In this document: positions 16,901-23,661 of the stretch, piece by piece
How the letters are laid out: every line of letters starts with the position of its first letter
Position numbering within the stretch: the first letter of the stretch is position 1
Source of the DNA: a virus
DNA: 49,288 nt
IMG/VR virus record: IMGVR_UViG_3300043331_000681
Coordinates: 1-49,288 of that record
Reading direction: 5' to 3' (one strand)
Notes under the pieces: model-generated
Told to the model about the DNA's origin: nothing
The model's database searches: none
Seen by the model: only the letters and a program-made list of their open reading frames with translations
Made by a program: the position numbers and the translations under genes

Positions 16901-17134
16901 CAGCTTCTCGCCGGTCGCCGGGTTCTTGCCGTCGAACAGGGCCCGGAACTGCTCCGGGGTGACGTGTCCCTCCAGGCCGAAACGGGCGGCCATCGTGCCA
17001 GCCCAGTAACCAGGCGCTTCGCCGTGGCCGGAGTAGTAGCGCTCAGCCTGGAACACGCCCAGCTCGTCCTGGGCGACCTCGCGCAGGTAGTAGTTCGCGC
17101 TCTGCGCCCCCAGGTGGGCGATGTCTGCAACCAT
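13988..17134 (-). CDS. MobF-family conjugative relaxase-helicase (TrwC/TraI-like)
   Basis: 1048 residues with RBS GGAGAGGAGG. The N-terminal relaxase domain has the tandem tyrosine pair Tyr15-Tyr16 (SANYYLRE) and a three-histidine metal site at His159, His170 and His172 (GHRQSRAGDPLLHSHG), with exactly the 11 and 2 residue spacing of TrwC. A RecD-like helicase follows: Walker A GRAGTGKT (447-454), Walker B VLVVDEAG (513-520), and late motifs STTTHKTQSLSVDRAF and VALSRVRTAVRIY. The C-terminus is helical and charged. This enzyme family nicks plasmid DNA at oriT, stays bound to the 5' end and unwinds the strand. All catalytic parts appear intact. It is not a standard phage gene. Plasmid-like rolling replication is an alternative role. 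Confidence 0.93.
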   Translation of the reverse strand: MVADIAHLGAQSANYYLREVAQDELGVFQAERYYSGHGEAPGYWAGTMAARFGLEGHVTPEQFRALFDGKNPATGEKLGRATSRKNGRPAFDMVFRPVKSVSVLWGLGPEHVQRTVEAIHRQSVADAILDLEENVGTRRGAGGKIHIDGQGLLVAVYGHRQSRAGDPLLHSHGIIANRIQGVDGKWTTLDGHDLYHWALGADATYEVLMRGRLREALGVDWEQNPRTGQWEIRGIPDELLQQFSTRRGEIELAKESKEARGEAWSPKVAQYVATATRPDKEQVSEATLRDRWAQQAAGFDVSAVTGQSSGQRPDNLDALFARLSGQDGITAHSATFDLRDVRDAVRRTGHEATSRTEWVNVSAAFVRDPRVCPVLGETARWTTAELQATERELVAGAVRRQGEGVAVVEPGHVRAALAASPITLGDDQAAMVRAVCGDGSGVSVAVGRAGTGKTTALGVARDAWTRQGIEVRGAAPTGIAATQLEQSAALPTSTVDSLLLGLDADRDQLPQGVLVVDEAGMVGTRKLARLLEHAERAGCKVVLVGDERQLQAIEAGGGFKALRQRLGASELTVNRRQRSELDKSALELVRQGKGTEALAVYGAGGRVTWARDQQTADAAMLRDWWEAFRRGDSAVMLTYLRGDAERLNQLAREFRRAAGHLGADEIEVRGRRYSVGDLVVCRRNNRKEGVANGTRARVEAFDKKQGTILIKREDGQHITLTSSYLAKDGAGGGPSLGHAYSTTTHKTQSLSVDRAFVRAGGSGTSEWFYVALSRVRTAVRIYGVQPDIESPDGVERYGARRTNREQVEAGMSRPGGETVGIDQEAGAVLRHMSVGQLRRERTRLDRELAGQPRSRRTEWRLLRDKRDQAERAYERDPSGLNRVGADRAEERFREVDDHERRRVGWAERTAPTRARAQAVTAELGQRTLLGVRTLEIDPPAHLVAELGRPTVEWTAPAREAWRQAAAAVEAYRDRYRSYGERALGDKPKDLGQLRAWRQAGEVAGKAKDAVSGMFTRVAEQAGRAVERGREVGGPVMERVVELSLDRKE

Positions 17135-17166
17135 GCCGCTCCTCCTCTCCGGCCGTTAGGAGCCAC

Positions 17167-17652
17167 TCACGGCCCGGGAATGACCACTTTTCGAGCGCGC
17201 CGTCGCTCGAACTGGCGCCGGATGTTCTCTGCGCGTGTCACAACCTCCAGGTGCTCTGGCCTGACGCACCAGACGACCTCGCACAGATGGTCGGGCTCCA
17301 TCCCCTCCGGGATAGCTCGGCCGTCGAGCTGGACTGCGTACTGGTGGGCGTAGACGACCTGCTCACCAGTCCAGAAGACGCCATATGGCGCTGGCGTCGA
17401 CCGGGCCCCGGTCCAGACGTGGCACGGGCCCAGCTCCGGGTGATACGGCGGTAGAGGTCCGTCCTGGTCGACCTTTGCCCGGAACCGCTCCTCGGGCGTG
17501 CCCTGATGAAGCACCATCCGCACGACGGTCGGGTCGCCGTGGCGCTGGAGTCGCTTGTTGTGCTTCTGGCATAGCCCGTTGCCGGCGTACCGGCCGTCGC
17601 AGCCGGGCATCAAACAGGTCAGCGGTCGCAGCTTTAGCGGCGTCTCAAGCAT
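17167..17652 (-). CDS. HNH endonuclease (HNH_3 type)
   Basis: 161 residues from ATG 17652, chosen because AAAGGA lies upstream; a GTG at 17679 is an alternative. The N-terminus has a zinc-like cluster (CLMPGCDGRYAGNGLCQKH). The HNH core reads AHQYAVQLDGRAIPEGME-PDHLCEVVWCVRPEHLE followed by RAENIRR. Such genes are often free-standing homing endonucleases. It lies 32 bp upstream of the relaxase, so it may be a mobile insertion in this operon. Confidence 0.85.
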   Translation of the reverse strand: MLETPLKLRPLTCLMPGCDGRYAGNGLCQKHNKRLQRHGDPTVVRMVLHQGTPEERFRAKVDQDGPLPPYHPELGPCHVWTGARSTPAPYGVFWTGEQVVYAHQYAVQLDGRAIPEGMEPDHLCEVVWCVRPEHLEVVTRAENIRRQFERRRARKVVIPGP

Positions 17653-17768
17653 GGGCCGGAGTGTCCTTTGCTTGGGCACCTAGCGGAGCTAGTGCATAGA
17701 CTGTCCTGGCGTTTGAGCGTTCGTGAATCGGTGACAGAGCAGATGCCGGCGAGCAGGGCTCGCGGAGG
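17653..17768. other. Intergenic segment with inverted repeat, weak oriT candidate
   Basis: 116 bp between two leftward genes. It holds an imperfect stem (CTAGC-GGA-GCTAG at 17680-17692, extended by CAC/GTG with one bulge) and a lower-GC stretch to its right. MobF origins of transfer usually sit next to the relaxase and contain such inverted repeats, but I cannot recognise a nic sequence. Confidence 0.25.
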
Positions 17769-17984
17769 CTAGTCGACGTGTGCGTCGAGCCAGCGGGCGA
17801 GCTGGCGTGACTGCGGGCCGTCGAGCGGGATGAGCGTGTGCTCGGTGCCGTGGAACACGGTGACGCGGAGGCCGGCGCCTTCGGCGGTGAGGTGTAGCTC
17901 ACGATGCTCGCCGCCAGCGTCGATAACGACCAAGGTCCACGACTCGTCGGTCTCGACCAGGCTTAGCTCCTGGATGCTGGCCAT
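17769..17984 (-). CDS. Small beta-rich protein, 71 residues
   Basis: ATG with a strong RBS (AAGGAGG). Sequence features: SLVETDESWTLVVIDAGGEH, a central LHLTAEGAGLRVTVFHGTE and a C-terminal helix SRQLARWLDAHVD. Its start overlaps the 3' end of the coupling protein by 86 bases in another frame, an unusually long overlap for this genome. Function unknown; the linkage to the mobilisation genes is notable. Confidence 0.65.
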   Translation of the reverse strand: MASIQELSLVETDESWTLVVIDAGGEHRELHLTAEGAGLRVTVFHGTEHTLIPLDGPQSRQLARWLDAHVD

Positions 17985-19809
17985 CCACCATCCCCTCCTT
18001 GTCGGGCGGGCCGGCTGCCCGCTGGGCCAGGGTCTTGTCCTTCTGCCACCACCGTAGCCGCAGCTTGCACGCTGGGAGGTGCCCGTACACGAGCACGCCT
18101 TCACCTGGCCGGGTCTCGCGGAGTAGCGCGGGCGGTGCAAGCCGGCGGTAGGCGACGTGCTCGGTTGCGGAGCGGCGGTCCTCCCCGGTCGTGGTCGACC
18201 GCTCGACCTCGGCGGAGTCGCCGATCAGCCTGGAGACAAGCTCTAGGCTGTCCTGGTCGGACAGGCCGGACAGGATGAGCTTGGCGCGGTGGTTGTTGAT
18301 GACCGTGGCTGCTTGCCGGCCGTACCGGTGTCGGACCTGGGCGCCGTCTTGGAAGATGGTGACGAGCTGGATGCCTTGTCCGGCGCCGGTCGAGGCGAGC
18401 TGGGCGAGTGCCCGGACAGGGGCGATGTTGCCGGCCTCGTCCAGGAGGACAAGGAGCCGGACATCCAGCGGTGTCCGTGTCCGCGCTGTCCGGTCCATCG
18501 CTGTCCGGACAACGGACATCACGAGCGCCTCCATGACCGGGCGGAGCCGCTCCTGCTCGTGCAGCGGCGCGTGCAAGTAGAGGGTGTTGGCGCCGTCGAG
18601 GAGTCGCTCGGGGACGATGGTGCCGCCGTCGAGCTGGCCGGGGGTGCATGCCCGCTCGACGTTCTCGTCGGCGAACACGTCCAGGGCGGCTTGGGCCGAG
18701 GTGATGGTGCCGGACCGCTGCCGAGGGTCTTCGTCCATGACCGACTTGAGTGCGAGGATGGCGTCTTCCTCGTCGTGGTCGGCGAGGATCTCCAGGATGG
18801 CCTCGGCCGCGTCGTTGTAGCGGGCGGCGGTGATCGCGTCTCTGGGGCTGCCGGGGGCGACGGCGCCTAGCTCGTCGATCCACCGTCGGACCTGGCCGAT
18901 GGGCTTGCCGGCGAGGACGGCGGCCCAGATGGCGGCGGAGACGATCCGCTCGCCGCGCTGCTCGAAAAAGCCTTTGGTGGCGTCGCCTAGCTCCTTGGTC
19001 TCCGCGCTCGCCTCGGTGAGCCAGCGGGCCAGCTCCCGGGCTTGGCGCCAGCTTGTGACGCCGGCCAGGATGTTCCAGGTTGCGCCCTGGACACCGAGAA
19101 GCCCGGCGGGGTCGAACACGAACACCTCTCCCTCGCGCCAGCGCGCAAGCCGGGTCGCCTCCAGGAGATCGCCCTTGACGGAGGTGACGACGGCGCAGCC
19201 TTCCCACTCCAGGAGAACGGGGATGGCGAGGCTGGAGGTCTTGTAGCTCTGGGTTGGGCCCATGACGAAGACGCTGTGCAGCTCCTCGACGGCGACCTGG
19301 AGACGCTGGCCGAGGTGGGCGGCGTAGGTGCCGAGCACGAGCCGGCCGGTGGCCTGGCCGGGGCGGACCAGGATGGAGCGCAGGTCGCGGGCGGTCCCCC
19401 ACCGGGCAGCTTGCCGCTCGCGGTGGGATCGGCCACGACGGCGGGGGCCGCGGAGGCCAGCCTTGAAGTTGTCGTAGAGCGCTCCGATGGTCAGCGCCAC
19501 CCATGACACGGCCGCGAGGACCAGGAACGCGACCAGGGCGACGACCCATTCGGGGGCGGGCAGCGCCTGGACGGCGGCAGGGGCCCCATTCTCCCGGCCG
19601 CCGAGCAGCAGGTCACCCCAGGAGATGAGGACGACGGCGGAGTCGGCGAAGGTGAGGTTGTTGTCCTGGAAACTGATGAGGGCCAGGAAACGAGCGGCGG
19701 CATAGACGAGCGCGGACAGGAACACGAGCACGGCGCCGGCGGCGATGCCGAGCGTGCCGAGCGGGCTAGCCGGCTTGCCGGTCACGAGGTTACGTTGTGG
19801 CTGTCGCAT
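17899..19809 (-). CDS. Type IV coupling protein, TraG/VirD4 family
   Basis: 636 residues with RBS GGGAGGA. Two N-terminal membrane segments (about 18-45 and 86-110) anchor a cytoplasmic ATPase. Walker A is GPTQSYKTS (184-192), with Tyr where the last Gly of the P-loop is usual. Walker B is LLVLLDEAGNI (452-462). VTSVKGDLLEATR and IFQDGAQVRHRYG are further family-like motifs. These hexameric motors carry relaxase-DNA complexes to a secretion channel. No VirB4/VirB6 channel genes are visible here, so the phage could at most be mobilised with a helper system. Confidence 0.9.
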   Translation of the reverse strand: MRQPQRNLVTGKPASPLGTLGIAAGAVLVFLSALVYAAARFLALISFQDNNLTFADSAVVLISWGDLLLGGRENGAPAAVQALPAPEWVVALVAFLVLAAVSWVALTIGALYDNFKAGLRGPRRRGRSHRERQAARWGTARDLRSILVRPGQATGRLVLGTYAAHLGQRLQVAVEELHSVFVMGPTQSYKTSSLAIPVLLEWEGCAVVTSVKGDLLEATRLARWREGEVFVFDPAGLLGVQGATWNILAGVTSWRQARELARWLTEASAETKELGDATKGFFEQRGERIVSAAIWAAVLAGKPIGQVRRWIDELGAVAPGSPRDAITAARYNDAAEAILEILADHDEEDAILALKSVMDEDPRQRSGTITSAQAALDVFADENVERACTPGQLDGGTIVPERLLDGANTLYLHAPLHEQERLRPVMEALVMSVVRTAMDRTARTRTPLDVRLLVLLDEAGNIAPVRALAQLASTGAGQGIQLVTIFQDGAQVRHRYGRQAATVINNHRAKLILSGLSDQDSLELVSRLIGDSAEVERSTTTGEDRRSATEHVAYRRLAPPALLRETRPGEGVLVYGHLPACKLRLRWWQKDKTLAQRAAGPPDKEGMVDGQHPGAKPGRDRRVVDLGRYRRWRRAS

Positions 19810-19834
19810 GGCGGGGGTCCTCCCGTTGTGCGAA

Positions 19835-19875
19835 GGCCCGGCCGGCGGCTAGTGTCCTCGCCGTTCGGCCGGGCC
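19835..19875. terminator. GC-rich hairpin before the coupling-protein gene
   Basis: Perfect 10-bp inverted repeat (GGCCCGGCCG / CGGCCGGGCC) with an inner GGCG/CGCC stem, between the stop of the upstream gene (19915) and the coupling-protein start (19809). It could end or attenuate leftward transcription. A second small repeat (GACAG..CTGTC, 19892-19911) lies just upstream of it. Confidence 0.6.
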
Positions 19876-19914
19876 GCTTCCCGACAGGGTAAATCCGGAC
19901 AGGTCGGTCTGTCA

Positions 19915-20157
19915 CTACTTGGGGGTTGCCTCACACCTCCCTGTGACGGCGATGAGGTCCTCGGTGATCGGGGCGGCCTCCCACTCCCACGGGCTCACCG
20001 GCTGAGCCGAGCCGTGGGAGAGAGCGCGACGCCAGAGCTGCTCCTTGGTCGGCCACACCAGCCGCATGTACTGGTCGAGCAGACCTAGGTCGGCGACCAC
20101 TTCGGTTGGGATGTAGAAGCGGACGTTGAGCGGTGAGGTCTCGGCGACGGCGGTCAT
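19915..20157 (-). CDS. Hypothetical protein, 80 residues
   Basis: ATG overlaps the stop of the upstream gene (ATGA). Features: FYIPTEVVADLGLLDQYMRL, then WPTKEQLWRRALSHG and a Trp-rich C-terminus. No family recognised. Directly upstream of the coupling-protein gene, so an accessory mobilisation role is possible but unproven. Confidence 0.6.
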   Translation of the reverse strand: MTAVAETSPLNVRFYIPTEVVADLGLLDQYMRLVWPTKEQLWRRALSHGSAQPVSPWEWEAAPITEDLIAVTGRCEATPK

Positions 20158-20375
20158 GGTTTCGGGTGGCCGTTGCCGACGTGGGCGAGGTCGACGTTGG
20201 GGATGGTCAGGATGCTCTCGTTGACGGCGATGGCGATGGTTGCCCAGGAGCCGGCGAGCTTGGCGTAGCCGATCCCTTGGGCGCCGGAGGGGGTCTTGGG
20301 GTTGGCGAGGATGGTCTCGGCGTCGTGGGCGGCGCGGATGGCGTTGCTGATGGCTTCTTGCCAGGTGATGTCCAT
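20154..20375 (-). CDS. Hypothetical protein, 73 residues
   Basis: Start chosen at ATG 20375 because GAGGAG precedes it; the frame stays open further upstream only as GC-driven noise. Mainly helical (TWQEAISNAIRAAHDAETIL, IGYAKLAGSWATIAIAVNES). Small helical proteins like this recur in actinobacterial mobile elements. Function unknown. Confidence 0.6.
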   Translation of the reverse strand: MDITWQEAISNAIRAAHDAETILANPKTPSGAQGIGYAKLAGSWATIAIAVNESILTIPNVDLAHVGNGHPKP

Positions 20376-20440
20376 GCCTGTGCTCCTCAGTGCCGCGGTG
20401 GACGGCCGGGACCGGCCCGGCCGACTGGGGCGCGGGAGTG

Positions 20441-20830
20441 TCAGGGAGCGCGAGGACGGAGCGGCCGGCGTCGCGCCGGCGCTGGTCTCGGTGTTAGGGA
20501 ACCGGTCGGCCGGGGGATGACAGGCAGCGCCGGCCGGGTCAGGACGAGGACGGTCAGGAAGACCGCCACGGGTGGGGGGAGCAGCAGGAGGGCGCGCTGG
20601 TGCCAGCGTTGCACCTGGCTTAGCTCCTCGGCGGTGTCGACAGCGGCGACCAGGACCTGGTGGCCGGTTTCGGCCTGGTTTGGCTGGGGCTCGGTCTGGA
20701 GTGCGACGACGAGCGAGTGGGGGACGATGCCGGCGGCGTAGGTCCGGCCGCCGGTCATGGCGCGGACGCCGAACAGGACGGCGACAAGGCTGATGAGCAG
20801 CAGTGTTGCCTGCCATCGGCGGGCTGGCAT
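20441..20830 (-). CDS. Two-pass membrane protein
   Basis: 129 residues with RBS GAGAGGGGGA. The first hydrophobic segment (ATLLLISLVAVLFGVRAM) follows a basic start. The second (ALLLLPPPVAVFLTVLVLT) comes after an extracytoplasmic loop of about 60 residues, and the C-terminus is very rich in Arg and Pro. It belongs to the block with the coupling protein and may be part of a membrane assembly. Confidence 0.6.
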   Translation of the reverse strand: MPARRWQATLLLISLVAVLFGVRAMTGGRTYAAGIVPHSLVVALQTEPQPNQAETGHQVLVAAVDTAEELSQVQRWHQRALLLLPPPVAVFLTVLVLTRPALPVIPRPTGSLTPRPAPARRRPLRPRAP

Positions 20831-20949
20831 GGGTGTCCCCCTCTCGGCGTGGGCTCTGGTCAGCCTCGCCGGTTACGGACATGGTGTCACGCTTGCCCTG
20901 GTCGCCGTCAACCGGGGTCTCCGGCTGGTGTCGAGACTGGTTCATAGCG

Positions 20950-21435
20950 TCACTCGTCCCCGCCCGGGTCGTCTACCCGGTCCTCGGGGTCTTCCTGGCC
21001 GAGCGGGACCATCGCGCACCCCCGGCACCGGCCGAACAGCCACGCCGGCTGGTCACACCCCGGCTCGCTACAGGTCCGCATACGGGTTCTCTCCTGGTTC
21101 AAGGCGTCACTGAGTAGCCGGTAGCGGCGCGCAGTATCGGGGAAAGACAGCACGTACTCTCGGCTACGTGGTTCAGGCGGGGTGGTGGGGCGGTAGGTGG
21201 CGAACTGGTCGCGGGTGAGATCCACATCTTGGCCGTTGATGTGGTTGTAGTAGTGCGACCCGGTACCCATCTTGACGCGAAGAAGGTCGCCGCCAAACCG
21301 ATCTTGGACGGCGAGGGCAGTGACGGCGCATTGGCCCAGGGCTGGGTTGTCGGGGGTCCAGGTGGGGTCCGCAGAGGTGTCGGCAATCCAGGCTTGGCGA
21401 ATGGCGCCGGCAAGGTCAGCAAGGTCGTTGGTCAC
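20950..21435 (-). CDS. YunG-like protein with C-terminal zinc motif
   Basis: 161 residues from a GTG overlapping the upstream stop. The core (NPALGQCAVTALAVQDRFGG, then SHYYNHINGQDVDLTRDQF) matches the YunG-type pattern of a Cys/His-containing, possibly papain-like fold. The C-terminus adds a cysteine cluster (CSEPGCDQPAWLFGRCRGC). Biochemical role unknown. It is coupled to the Mom-like gene. Confidence 0.6.
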   Translation of the reverse strand: MTNDLADLAGAIRQAWIADTSADPTWTPDNPALGQCAVTALAVQDRFGGDLLRVKMGTGSHYYNHINGQDVDLTRDQFATYRPTTPPEPRSREYVLSFPDTARRYRLLSDALNQERTRMRTCSEPGCDQPAWLFGRCRGCAMVPLGQEDPEDRVDDPGGDE

Positions 21436-22013
21436 AGCGTTACACCTAGTGCCATCTGCTCGCCCGGGGGTCGCCGGACTCGGGCAAGAGCTTCCGGGCT
21501 ACCGATTGGGTCGCACGGCTCGGGCATCTGCTCGGGGAGCAGCTGGTAGGCCAGCAGCCCGCCTTGGGTCTTACCGACCAGCGTGAACCCGGCGTACTCG
21601 TAGCAGGCACCGGGGTTCTCCTTGGCGCGGACCTTGTCCGTGTCCACGAAGGTGACGAGGCCGAGCGGTGGCGGGTCGCCCTTGAGTGCGAGGGTCGCGG
21701 CGACGGCTTCGCGGATCAGCTCACTAGAGAGGTGCTTGGGGCAGGCGACGCCTTCGGGTAGCTGGCAGCGATGCCGCCGGGGCGGGTGCTCGTTACGGAA
21801 GGTGGAGTTGATCCACGCTCCCGCCCAGGCGTGCTTGACGTACCGGGCATAGGGCGTGGAGGTGATCCACACGGCGGTAGCGTGTTGGGTCCGGAGCACA
21901 ACCGCGCCGCCAGCTTGGGCGAACTGTGCCGACTCCGGGTTCTGCCGGTTGTAATGCCGATCAGCGATTGGTTTGGCGATCGGGTCAGCCCGATCAGAGA
22001 GATACCAGCGCAT
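21432..22013 (-). CDS. Mom-like DNA-modification protein (GNAT fold)
   Basis: 193 residues. The family pattern is visible: an opening MRWYLSDRADPIAKPIADRH, VKHAWAGAWINSTFRNE, SSELIREAVAATLAL, GLVTFVDTDKVR and PGACYEYAGFTLVGKTQGG, as in actinophage relatives of phage Mu Mom. Mom modifies adenine in viral DNA and blocks many restriction enzymes. A four-cysteine/histidine-like insertion (RHRCQLPEGVACPKH) could hold metal. Start at ATG 22013 after GGAG. I rely on remembered family patterns, so certainty is moderate. Confidence 0.6.
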   Translation of the reverse strand: MRWYLSDRADPIAKPIADRHYNRQNPESAQFAQAGGAVVLRTQHATAVWITSTPYARYVKHAWAGAWINSTFRNEHPPRRHRCQLPEGVACPKHLSSELIREAVAATLALKGDPPPLGLVTFVDTDKVRAKENPGACYEYAGFTLVGKTQGGLLAYQLLPEQMPEPCDPIGSPEALARVRRPPGEQMALGVTL

Positions 22014-22046
22014 CCCCGGCTCCAGTGTCGCTTCCGGCCCGGGTCG

Positions 22047-22109
22047 TCATTCGGCTCTCCGTCCTGGCGGGTTGGCGCAGGTGACGAAGTGGTTGAGGTG
22101 GAGCATCAT
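22047..22109 (-). CDS. 20-residue peptide, partial copy of a neighbouring protein's end
   Basis: Short frame starting in the previous stop (ATGATGA context) and ending at the next ATGA. It reads MMLHLNHFVTCANPPGRRAE. The HLNHFVTCANPPGR segment equals the C-terminus of the 87-residue protein at 23210-23473, and the DNA is also repeated. It is either a decayed duplicate or a micro-protein. Confidence 0.4.
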   Translation of the reverse strand: MMLHLNHFVTCANPPGRRAE

Positions 22110-22693
22110 CCGATCCCCTCCAGGGCCTGCTGGGACAGCAACCGTAGCGCGCCGGGAAGATGACGGGCGGTGAACTTGACGTAGCTGGTGCCGTCAACCG
22201 AATCGCAGCCAATCAGCCTTGCCCGCTTCATCCGCTCGTCGCTGTTCACCCGGCCCATGTGGCACCACTTGCCGCGGGCCTTGGCCTCCCCGACCAGCGC
22301 CGTTGCCATCGGGGAGAGTTTCCATTCGGTCGATCCGCCGACGAAGAAAGCGTCCAGGTCGTCCCAGGGCACGGTCAGCTCCTCTAGACCGTCCTGGCCG
22401 GCGAGAGCGACGGGGAGGCCAAGGCTACGGATCTTGTCGGACCAGGGGCCGAACTGCTCCAGGGTGGCCTGGGCATCGGCGACCACATCGGGAGCGGAGA
22501 CGAACAAGCAGCCGGGTCGCCCAGCGAGCGCGTTCAGCATGATGCCGAAAGCGTCGGCGTCGAAACCGGAGAAGGCATCGTTGTCAGCCGCCCACGGGAT
22601 GCCAGCGGCGACCATGCCATCAAGGTTGGTGTAATGCCGTGGGGTGACGAGACGCCCAAGGTTGGGATGCGCGTAGCGCACGAGGGTCGGCAT
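22106..22693 (-). CDS. Queuine tRNA-ribosyltransferase-like (TGT/DpdA-type) protein
   Basis: 195 residues, TIM-barrel-like. Key segments: VRYAHPNLGRLVTPRHYTN, GIPWAADNDAFSGFD, CLFVSAPDVVADAQATL, FVGGSTEWKLSP and KWCHMGRVNSDERMKRAR. This matches short phage proteins annotated as TGT-like. In phages, DpdA-type transglycosylases place 7-deazaguanines in DNA. The adjacent precursor transporter (five bases upstream) strongly supports that pathway. ATG 22693 is chosen because it follows the transporter stop; ATG 22717 is an alternative. Confidence 0.7.
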   Translation of the reverse strand: MPTLVRYAHPNLGRLVTPRHYTNLDGMVAAGIPWAADNDAFSGFDADAFGIMLNALAGRPGCLFVSAPDVVADAQATLEQFGPWSDKIRSLGLPVALAGQDGLEELTVPWDDLDAFFVGGSTEWKLSPMATALVGEAKARGKWCHMGRVNSDERMKRARLIGCDSVDGTSYVKFTARHLPGALRLLSQQALEGIG

Positions 22694-22697
22694 GGCC

Positions 22698-23213
22698 TTA
22701 GTCAGTAGCAGGAGCATGGACGGGAATCGGGCGGAACCGAGCCAGCAGTAGCGACCAGAGAAACCCGCCGGCCACCTTCGCCACAAACAGGGCACCCGTG
22801 AGGCGCCAGTTGAGACCGCCGAACGCGATGAGCGGGAACACGAGTGAGTCGAGCGCGGCGGCGGTGAGGTTCGAGGCGTTGACGCGCTGCAACCAAGGGC
22901 GGCGGCGGGCACGCTGGTAGACGAGGGCGTCGGCGGTGAAAGCGATCCCGAACGACAGCGCGGAAGCGAGCGCGATCCGGCCGGCGTCGCGGTTCAGCAT
23001 CCAGGACAGCAGCGACCCGGCGACCACCAGCGCGGTCATGTAGGCCGGGAGACGACGGCCTTGCCAGCGGTCGTGGAGGGCATCGCGGGTGGTGAGGTCG
23101 AGGCCGATGAACAGGAAGGCGTTGATCGGTGCTGACACTGGGCCGAAGTAGGCGAGTGAGAGGTTTGCCGCGACGATGGCGGCGAGGTAGAGGCTGACGA
23201 GGATGATGGTCAC
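22698..23213 (-). CDS. Queuosine-precursor transporter, VUT/YhhQ family
   Basis: 171 residues from GTG 23213 (overlapping the upstream stop) with a purine-rich RBS. About five to six membrane helices are visible. Family motifs: NAFLFIGLDLTTRDALHDRW, ASALSFGIAFTADALVYQR and ASNLTAAALDSLVFPLIAFG. Members import preQ0/preQ1-type 7-deazaguanines. In a phage this would feed DNA modification by the neighbouring TGT-like enzyme. Confidence 0.82.
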   Translation of the reverse strand: MTIILVSLYLAAIVAANLSLAYFGPVSAPINAFLFIGLDLTTRDALHDRWQGRRLPAYMTALVVAGSLLSWMLNRDAGRIALASALSFGIAFTADALVYQRARRRPWLQRVNASNLTAAALDSLVFPLIAFGGLNWRLTGALFVAKVAGGFLWSLLLARFRPIPVHAPATD

Positions 23214-23473
23214 GCAGTTTCCCCTTTCCGACCGGGCGGGTTGGCGCAGGTGACGAAGTGGTTGAGATGAAGCCGGTCGCCAGCCTCCCGCGCCTTGTCC
23301 AGGTCGCCCTTGGCCAGGACGATATAGCGGCCGGTGTCGTGGTCCACCAGGATGTTCCCGGCCTCGGTCGGATCGGCGTCGACCGGGGCCCGGCCACCGG
23401 TCCGGAGGTGGCGAACCCACAGGATCGGGGCGGCGCAGCCGGATCGGCCGCAGCGGGCCAGGTCGAGGGTCAC
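23210..23473 (-). CDS. Small Cys/His protein, 87 residues
   Basis: Contains an N-terminal CGRSGC, a central strand block (GNILVDHDTGRYIVLAKG) and a C-terminal HLNHFVTCANPPGR. This pattern is frequent in small actinophage proteins that may bind zinc. Coupled to the transporter by GTGA. A fragment of its C-terminus is repeated at 22047-22109. Confidence 0.65.
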   Translation of the reverse strand: MTLDLARCGRSGCAAPILWVRHLRTGGRAPVDADPTEAGNILVDHDTGRYIVLAKGDLDKAREAGDRLHLNHFVTCANPPGRKGETA

Positions 23474-23661
23474 GAGTGGCCTCCCTGCTCACGTTCCAGC
23501 AGGACCCACCAGGACCCGTGTCTCGGGTCGGCGTCGTGGACCCAGGTCAGGGAGCGGGCCACCCACCTGCGGCGGGCGTACTCGTTGAGGTCCTCGTTGA
23601 CCAGGGCGGGGTCGACAGCCATGAGCTGTACAAGCTGGAACCGGCCATCGTCGTCAGTCAC
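23470..23661 (-). CDS. Hypothetical protein, 63 residues
   Basis: GTG start in the GTGA overlap. Features FQLVQLMAVDPALVNEDLNE and SLTWVHDADPRHGSWWVLLE, a likely small alpha/beta fold. Function unknown. Confidence 0.55.
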   Translation of the reverse strand: MTDDDGRFQLVQLMAVDPALVNEDLNEYARRRWVARSLTWVHDADPRHGSWWVLLEREQGGHS

